NCBI GenBank assembly: GCA_030744755.1
Contig: JASLPY010000039.1
Location: forward strand, 1-46,957
DNA length: 46,957 nucleotides
Origin: Kiritimatiellia bacterium
Lineage (GTDB): Bacteria; Verrucomicrobiota; Kiritimatiellia; UBA8416; JADHWI01
Reading direction: 5' to 3'
The first letter of the stretch is position 1. Each line of letters starts with the position of its first letter. The notes beneath the pieces were generated by a model that did not search any database, was not told where the DNA came from, and saw nothing but the letters and a program-made list of their open reading frames with translations. This document shows positions 42,442 to 46,957 of the stretch, in pieces. The position numbers were made by a program, and so were the translations under genes.

Positions 42442-42477
42442 TGACGGGTTATCCGGAGCCCATGAAGGAGGTGTGAC

Positions 42478-43914
42478 ATGGAAGAGCTGTACAAACAGAG
42501 GATGAGCCGATACGTCACTGCGATGCGCAACGAGAAGCCTGACAGGGTGCCGATTCGGCCGTTCGTGGCCGAGTTCACCGCCAAGTACGCTGGCTACACG
42601 AATCAGGAAGTCACGCATGACTACAACCTGGCCTTTGCAGCCGCGCGCAAATGTGCTGCAGATTTCGATTGGGACGCGGTCGTGGGCAACATGGTTTATG
42701 TCTGGACAGGCCTGACGCAGGCACAGGGCACAAAGTACTACGCCATCCCCGGCATCGACCTGGCCCCCGACAACGGATTCCAGTACCTGGAGCCGAGTGA
42801 AGACGATGCGTTCATGAAGGAAGACGAATACGATGAGCTCATCGACGACCCGACGGCGTTCCTTTACAACAAGTGGCTTCCCCGCGTCTCTACCGAGATC
42901 CGCGCCATGGACGAGAAGACATCCTATCGCAATAACCTGGCGCTGGTTAAGGGCGCCATGGCGATGTGGAACTACTTCATCGCTTTCGGCGGGCAGGCGG
43001 CGTCCTTGCGTGCTGAGTCCGGCACACCTTCGGCTATCGCCGGCATATTCAAGGCGCCCTTCGACATCATCGGCGACAAGCTCAGAGGCTACATAGGCCT
43101 GACGATGGACATGGTGACACAGCCTGACAAGGTCCTCAAGGCCTGCGAAGCACTGGTGCCGCATCTATACCACACGGCCCTTACGTCAGCTGATCCAAAC
43201 GGCCAGGTGCCGATAGGTTACTGGATGCACCGCGGCTGTACGCCCTTTGTCTCGAAAGACACATTCGAGAGTCACTACTGGCCGACAGTCAAACCCATTA
43301 CCGAGGAGCTGTGGAAGAATGGGCACCAGACCCTCTATTACGCGGAAGGCGACTGGAAAGATCACCTGGCGCATTTCGCGGAATTGCCGGACCAGAGCAT
43401 CGTGTACCATGTGGACCGCGGCGACATTTTCGAGACGCACAAAGTGCTCGGCGACAAGTTCTGTCTCAGCGGGGGAATCCCGAATGTGACGCTCTCTTAC
43501 GGCACGCCCGAAGAGGTCCGTGAGATCTGCAGGAAGGTAATCGACGGAGTCGGCAAGGACGGTGGCTATATCATGGATGCCAGTGCCATCATGCAGGACG
43601 ACACTTCTGTAGAGAACCTGAAGGCATTGACGGATGCGACGCGTGAGTCTGGCGTATACTCCTCCGGTGTTACGGCTGTGGCGGACGATGACGAATTGAA
43701 GATAGGCCCCGCGCCGGGAACAGAATACGGCGGCGATTATGGCCTGGTGGGACCTCGTGAGACGGCGACTGGACCGGGACAGTGCTTCCCATGGGCTGAG
43801 AAGGTCAAGGAGATCAACGTGATCAAGGGCGATGCCGACCTGGCCGAGAGAATCTGGGACGAAATCGATGGCCTGGCCAATATGTACATCTGGCAGTGCC
43901 TGCTGTCATTCTAA
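42478..43914 (+). CDS. Uroporphyrinogen decarboxylase (UroD/MtaA) family protein
   Basis: The 478-residue protein belongs to the UroD superfamily, which includes uroporphyrinogen decarboxylase and cobamide-dependent methyltransferases such as MtaA and CmuA. Visible motifs are MRNEKPDRVPIRPF near the N-terminus, IIGDKLRGYIGLTMDMVTQPDKV, VYHVDRGDIFETHKVLGDKFCLSGGIPNV and a C-terminal region. It lacks the obvious His-x-Cys zinc motif of MtaA, so methyl transfer is not shown. AAGGAGGTGTG precedes the ATG. Divergent family members often accompany sugar-catabolism genes in PVC bacteria; function is unknown. Confidence 0.82.
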   Translation: MEELYKQRMSRYVTAMRNEKPDRVPIRPFVAEFTAKYAGYTNQEVTHDYNLAFAAARKCAADFDWDAVVGNMVYVWTGLTQAQGTKYYAIPGIDLAPDNGFQYLEPSEDDAFMKEDEYDELIDDPTAFLYNKWLPRVSTEIRAMDEKTSYRNNLALVKGAMAMWNYFIAFGGQAASLRAESGTPSAIAGIFKAPFDIIGDKLRGYIGLTMDMVTQPDKVLKACEALVPHLYHTALTSADPNGQVPIGYWMHRGCTPFVSKDTFESHYWPTVKPITEELWKNGHQTLYYAEGDWKDHLAHFAELPDQSIVYHVDRGDIFETHKVLGDKFCLSGGIPNVTLSYGTPEEVREICRKVIDGVGKDGGYIMDASAIMQDDTSVENLKALTDATRESGVYSSGVTAVADDDELKIGPAPGTEYGGDYGLVGPRETATGPGQCFPWAEKVKEINVIKGDADLAERIWDEIDGLANMYIWQCLLSF

Positions 43915-44012
43915 GAGGAAAGAAGCATGAGATTGAAGAGTACTGTCCTGGCCGTATAATCCGCGGTTAAGTGCTTTTTGACAGAATCCAATGAGAACCA
44001 GAGAGAAAGCAA

Positions 44013-45278
44013 ATGAATGAGACAAATCGAATCCCAAGCGAAATGCTGGCCCTGACCGCCACGGGCACGGGATTCGAGAACCTGAAGTTGGGTAAGGTCC
44101 CCACCCCGCAAATCGGGGAGAATCAGCTTTTAGCTCGGGTTGATGCGGCAGGCGTATGCAGCAGCAATCTCAAGCTTATCGCACAGGGTCCAGAACACCC
44201 TTTTCTTAAGGGGTGGGACCTCGAACAATGGCCGGCCATACTCGGCGATGAAGGGGCAGTCACACTGGTTAAGGTTGGAGAGGGCTTGGCGGATCGATTC
44301 AAACCCGGAGAACGTTACGCGGTTCAGCCGGCAGTTGATGTCGCACCCATCCTCAACCGGGAAAGGTACAGGAACAACGCCGAAGGAATCACAAAATGCG
44401 CAGTTGGCTACACGCTCGGGGGGATGCTGGCACAGTACATACGCATACAGGAAGAAGTACTGGCAGCCGGGTGCCTGGTCCCGCTGCCTGACCAGCGGAT
44501 GCCGGCTTTCGCCGTATCCATGGCAGAACCTATAAGCTGTGTAATAAGTGCCCAGGATCGTCATTACCACCTGGTAAAAGAAGGGGCGCAGGCACCGAGA
44601 GAAGCACGGCTGGGAATCAAGCCGGACGGTGTCACTGTCGTCAGGGGTGCTGGGGCCATGGGGCGAATGCATGCGGAGCTTGCCCTTCGATTCCGGCCGG
44701 GCGTTCTTATTGTTGCCGACTACGAAGAGAACAGGCTCAAGAAATCGGAAAAGGTGTTGCGCGGTAGAGCCGGTTCCTGCGGCTGCCGCCTGAGTTTTGT
44801 CTCCCCCGATGACTTGGAAGCAACTGTGATGGGCGTTAGCAACGGTAGAGGTGCGGACGACTACATACTCGCGCTTGGAATACGGAAGGAGCACCAGAAG
44901 GCGCTTGCCCTTCTGGCACAGGACGGTGTGGTGAATCTCTTCGGAGGCCTGCCGCTCGGGAATCACATACTCGAACTCGATTCAAGGGATGTGCACTACC
45001 GCGAGGTTCACGTTGTCGGATCCAGCGGCGGCGATGCGAGCGACGTCGCGAAGACTGTGGGAGCTATCGCTGCCGGAGAGATTGACCCCGGCAACTATGT
45101 GGCGGCCGTCGGTTCCCTGCATAATGCAATTGACGTCCTGGGAATGATCCGAGACCGCCAGCTCGACGGCAGGGCTATTCTCTACCCGCACATCAGGGAG
45201 ACTCCCCTGCGCATGGTGGAGGGCTGGAACGGGGAGATGGAAAGGGAATTCCTACAGGAGAGGATCCCGGAATCATGA
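44013..45278 (+). CDS. MDR-family (zinc-type) polyol/alcohol dehydrogenase
   Basis: A 421-residue medium-chain dehydrogenase/reductase. The N-terminal catalytic domain is recognisable (ARVDAAGVCSSNLKL, PAILGDEGAVTLVKVGEGLADRFKPGERYAVQP), followed by a Rossmann domain (VTVVRGAGAMGRMHAELAL, VLIVADYEENRLKKSEKV). The usual zinc-ligand motif GHE is GDE here, and GTD after the first cysteine is SSN; this differs from sorbitol dehydrogenases and may mean altered or no catalytic zinc. The closest described type may be sorbose-1-phosphate reductase, but I am not certain. It overlaps the next gene by four bases. Confidence 0.78.
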   Translation: MNETNRIPSEMLALTATGTGFENLKLGKVPTPQIGENQLLARVDAAGVCSSNLKLIAQGPEHPFLKGWDLEQWPAILGDEGAVTLVKVGEGLADRFKPGERYAVQPAVDVAPILNRERYRNNAEGITKCAVGYTLGGMLAQYIRIQEEVLAAGCLVPLPDQRMPAFAVSMAEPISCVISAQDRHYHLVKEGAQAPREARLGIKPDGVTVVRGAGAMGRMHAELALRFRPGVLIVADYEENRLKKSEKVLRGRAGSCGCRLSFVSPDDLEATVMGVSNGRGADDYILALGIRKEHQKALALLAQDGVVNLFGGLPLGNHILELDSRDVHYREVHVVGSSGGDASDVAKTVGAIAAGEIDPGNYVAAVGSLHNAIDVLGMIRDRQLDGRAILYPHIRETPLRMVEGWNGEMEREFLQERIPES

Positions 45279-46465
45279 ACCACGTTATGGCAGGATTCGG
45301 ATTCGGTCCCATCCAGGCCGGTCTCTTCGTCAAGGAAGCTTCCGACACCGGCAATTTCGAACGGATCGTCGTTTCAGAAATCGATCCTGAACTCGTGCAG
45401 GCAATTAGGGCAAACGGAAACTGCTACGCGCTCAACATTGCTCATCCCTCCGGTATAGAAACGCTGGAGATAGAGAACATTGAACTGGTGGACCCGTCAA
45501 TTGCAGAGGACAGGAAGATCCTCGTCAATTCCCTGGCAGCCGCAACGGAGATAGTCACTTCCCTCCCCTCTGTTATGTATTACAGCGTCGGCGAGCATAG
45601 TGTTGCTTCACTAATAGCAGAGTCCCTCGAATCACGAAAAGACCAACCCGCGCTTATCTATACTGCCGAAAACAACAACCGGGCAGCAGAGACGTTGCAG
45701 GAAGTCGTCGGCGCGAGGACTGAACTCGAAGGCAGTCCGATTCAATTCGTCAATACAGTTATCGGCAAGATGAGCCGCTGCGTTACAGATGCTTCCGAGA
45801 TCAGGGATCTTGATCTTGCCGTTCTTGCCCCGGGCCTCAATCGGGCCTACCTCGTCGAGGAATTCAATCACATCCTGGTGGAGAGATGCAATTTGCCTGG
45901 ATTCAATCCCGGCATCGGAGTCTTCGAGGAGAAGGAGGACCTGCTTCCATTCCAGGAGGCGAAGCTCTACGGGCACAACGCGGTGCACGCGCTGATTGGT
46001 TTTCTCGGACTGGAGAAAGGGTACAAGATGATTTCGGAGGTCGCTGACGATGAACAGCTCTCTGCCACTGCAAGGGAAGCTTTTCTTCATGAGTCAGGCG
46101 TCGGGCTCCTTCACCGGCATGGAGGCAAAGATCCCTTGTTCACAGAGGCCGGCTTCCGCCTCTATGCAGAAGACCTCCTTGAACGCATGTACAGTCCATA
46201 TCTCCGCGACAACACCGAACGAGTGACACGAGATCCCATACGAAAGCTGGGATGGAACGACCGGATCATCGGCACAATAAACCTTGCATTGGAAGCCGGA
46301 ATAACTCCACTACGCTTTGTCAGCGCGGCAAAGGCTGCGATTGCACTCGTTCAAGCCCAACAGCCGGATCGTACTGCCGAACATATCTTGCAAGAGCTGT
46401 GGAGTCCTGACGCGGGCGATTCGAAAAATGTGCAGCAGATGATGGATATGCTTCTTGCTTCCTAG
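45275..46465 (+). CDS. Mannitol dehydrogenase family (polyol-phosphate) dehydrogenase
   Basis: A 396-residue long-chain polyol dehydrogenase resembling mannitol-1-phosphate 5-dehydrogenase. The N-terminal NAD-binding loop is AGFGFGPIQAGLFV, the central region has IYTAENNNRAAE and FVNTVIGKMSRCV, and the C-terminal catalytic motif Lys-x4-Asn-x3-His is in EAKLYGHNAVHALIGFLG. It is coupled to the preceding MDR gene (ATGA overlap), so the two probably act on successive polyol substrates. It is the last gene of the set that starts with isomerase copy 2. Confidence 0.82.
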   Translation: MNHVMAGFGFGPIQAGLFVKEASDTGNFERIVVSEIDPELVQAIRANGNCYALNIAHPSGIETLEIENIELVDPSIAEDRKILVNSLAAATEIVTSLPSVMYYSVGEHSVASLIAESLESRKDQPALIYTAENNNRAAETLQEVVGARTELEGSPIQFVNTVIGKMSRCVTDASEIRDLDLAVLAPGLNRAYLVEEFNHILVERCNLPGFNPGIGVFEEKEDLLPFQEAKLYGHNAVHALIGFLGLEKGYKMISEVADDEQLSATAREAFLHESGVGLLHRHGGKDPLFTEAGFRLYAEDLLERMYSPYLRDNTERVTRDPIRKLGWNDRIIGTINLALEAGITPLRFVSAAKAAIALVQAQQPDRTAEHILQELWSPDAGDSKNVQQMMDMLLAS

Positions 46466-46576
46466 CTGTATCCTTCCGGAAAACTCAACTTAGCTGAATT
46501 TTTGAATTGCTTTCCCACGAAACCCCATGTATTTTACGCCGGTCGATTGAAAAACCGACACATGAAAAAGACAACA

Positions 46577-46647
46577 CACTGCGGGGTGGCCTGTCCGCCG
46601 TAGCCCAAAGGGCGAAGGTGGAAGCAGTTAACTGAGGAACCCCGCAG
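46577..46647 (+). repeat. Direct repeat of the tRNA 5' end plus hairpin-forming sequence
   Basis: ACACTGCGGGGTGG occurs just before 46590 and again at about 46655-46668, where it spans the start of the tRNA gene. The first copy can pair with AACCCCGCAG at 46638-46647, enclosing GTCCGCCGTAGCCC and a hairpin GCCCAAAGGGC. It could be a processing structure or a repeat inserted next to the tRNA. Confidence 0.5.
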
Positions 46648-46658
46648 AAATAAAACAC

Positions 46659-46735
<77 letters not shown>

Positions 46736-46742
46736 ATTTAAG

Positions 46743-46789
46743 CGGTTCAGGAAGCACGACTTACACGTTTTCCTGAGCCGTCTTTTTTT
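46743..46789 (+). terminator. Rho-independent terminator after tRNA-fMet
   Basis: Arms CGGTTCAGGAA (46743-46753) and TTCCTGAGCCG (46770-46780), one G-T pair, are followed by TCTTTTTTT. Confidence 0.85.
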
Positions 46790-46957
46790 GGGCTCAAAAC
46801 CGTGTTTGTGGACACTTTGTGGACAGTTGGGGCTGGGGTTCACGGTCCTGCGCCGTCCGGCGTTGCTGTGAATGGCCGAATTTCCTAAGCCGGAACGATT
46901 CAGCAAGACCGCCCGTAGCACGTTGAATTGGTGAGTATTTTCATTGTTGGATTCTCT
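46790..46957. other. Window end without recognisable gene
   Basis: About 170 bases after the terminator contain only short open frames. TGTGGACACTTTGTGGACAG is a local duplication. I see nothing that supports a gene. Confidence 0.4.

Noticed and set aside
41386..43164. Long 592-codon frame on the minus strand
   Set aside because: It is the antisense shadow of the isomerase copy 2 and UroD-family genes, which have recognisable products and ribosome binding sites.
43927..43959. Eleven-codon frame (MRLKSTVLAV then stop) with a purine-rich site upstream
   Set aside because: It resembles the start of a signal peptide, but is too short to call a gene or a pseudogene with confidence.
46790..46957. 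Integrase attachment site next to the tRNA gene
   Set aside because: No integrase gene and no second copy of the tRNA 3' end is visible within the window.

Overview
The window (about 47 kb, moderately GC-rich) looks like chromosomal DNA of an anaerobic or facultatively anaerobic bacterium, probably of the PVC group (Lentisphaerota, Kiritimatiellota, Planctomycetota or Verrucomicrobiota). This rests on the many Tat-signal Gfo/Idh/MocA oxidoreductases, the DUF1080 and discoidin-like secreted proteins, a hydrazine-synthase-alpha-like/FGE-fold fusion with c-heme motifs, and intergenic DNA full of small palindromic repeats. The assignment is inference, not proven.

Region 1 (about 400-24412, + strand) is a nearly complete cobamide factory. 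Cobalamin riboswitch 1 with a terminator precedes cbiA, cbiX-cbiC (fusion), cbiM, a cbiN-like gene, cbiQ, cbiO, cbiD, cbiE, cbiL, cbiF, cbiG, cbiH, cbiJ-cbiR (fusion), cobU, cobS, cbiB and cobD-cbiP (fusion). Most genes overlap by 1-14 bases. A second cobalamin riboswitch with terminator follows at about 17265-17483. Next come a tandem four-helix-bundle gene flanked by low-complexity repeats and then a bza-type module: a ThiC/BzaF-like synthase, cobT, a BzaC-like O-methyltransferase fused to DUF2284, and a BzaD-like radical SAM protein. cobA/btuR lies convergent at 24475-25017. Together they describe de novo corrin synthesis, cobalt uptake, nucleotide-loop assembly, predicted anaerobic synthesis of a methoxylated benzimidazole lower ligand, and (through CbiR) remodelling of foreign cobamides. 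cbiT, an alpha-ribazole phosphatase and a threonine kinase are not seen in the window.

Region 2 (25.3-46.5 kb) is a carbohydrate-catabolism region: two Tat-exported Gfo/Idh/MocA oxidoreductases, a PfkB kinase, two nearly identical xylose-isomerase-like TIM-barrel proteins in inverted orientation, a DUF1080 (3-keto-disaccharide hydrolase-like) protein, a tandem discoidin-like secreted protein, a 1224-residue c-heme/propeller/FGE-fold protein, an AraC regulator, a UroD-family protein, an MDR dehydrogenase and a mannitol-dehydrogenase-family enzyme. Five promoters share an ungapped 38-base motif in the same orientation to the downstream gene. One copy lies between the AraC gene and a divergent oxidoreductase, and another lies beside a 25-codon remnant of a second araC copy. 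This looks like a small, undescribed AraC regulon that spread by duplication.

The intergenic DNA holds several repeat families (GGGCGTTGGA repeats, a 229-bp element with 13-bp inverted ends, hairpin pairs around cbiB, 39-bp tandem repeats) and gene debris at 31.3-32.9 kb. The window ends with an initiator tRNA-Met gene and its terminator.
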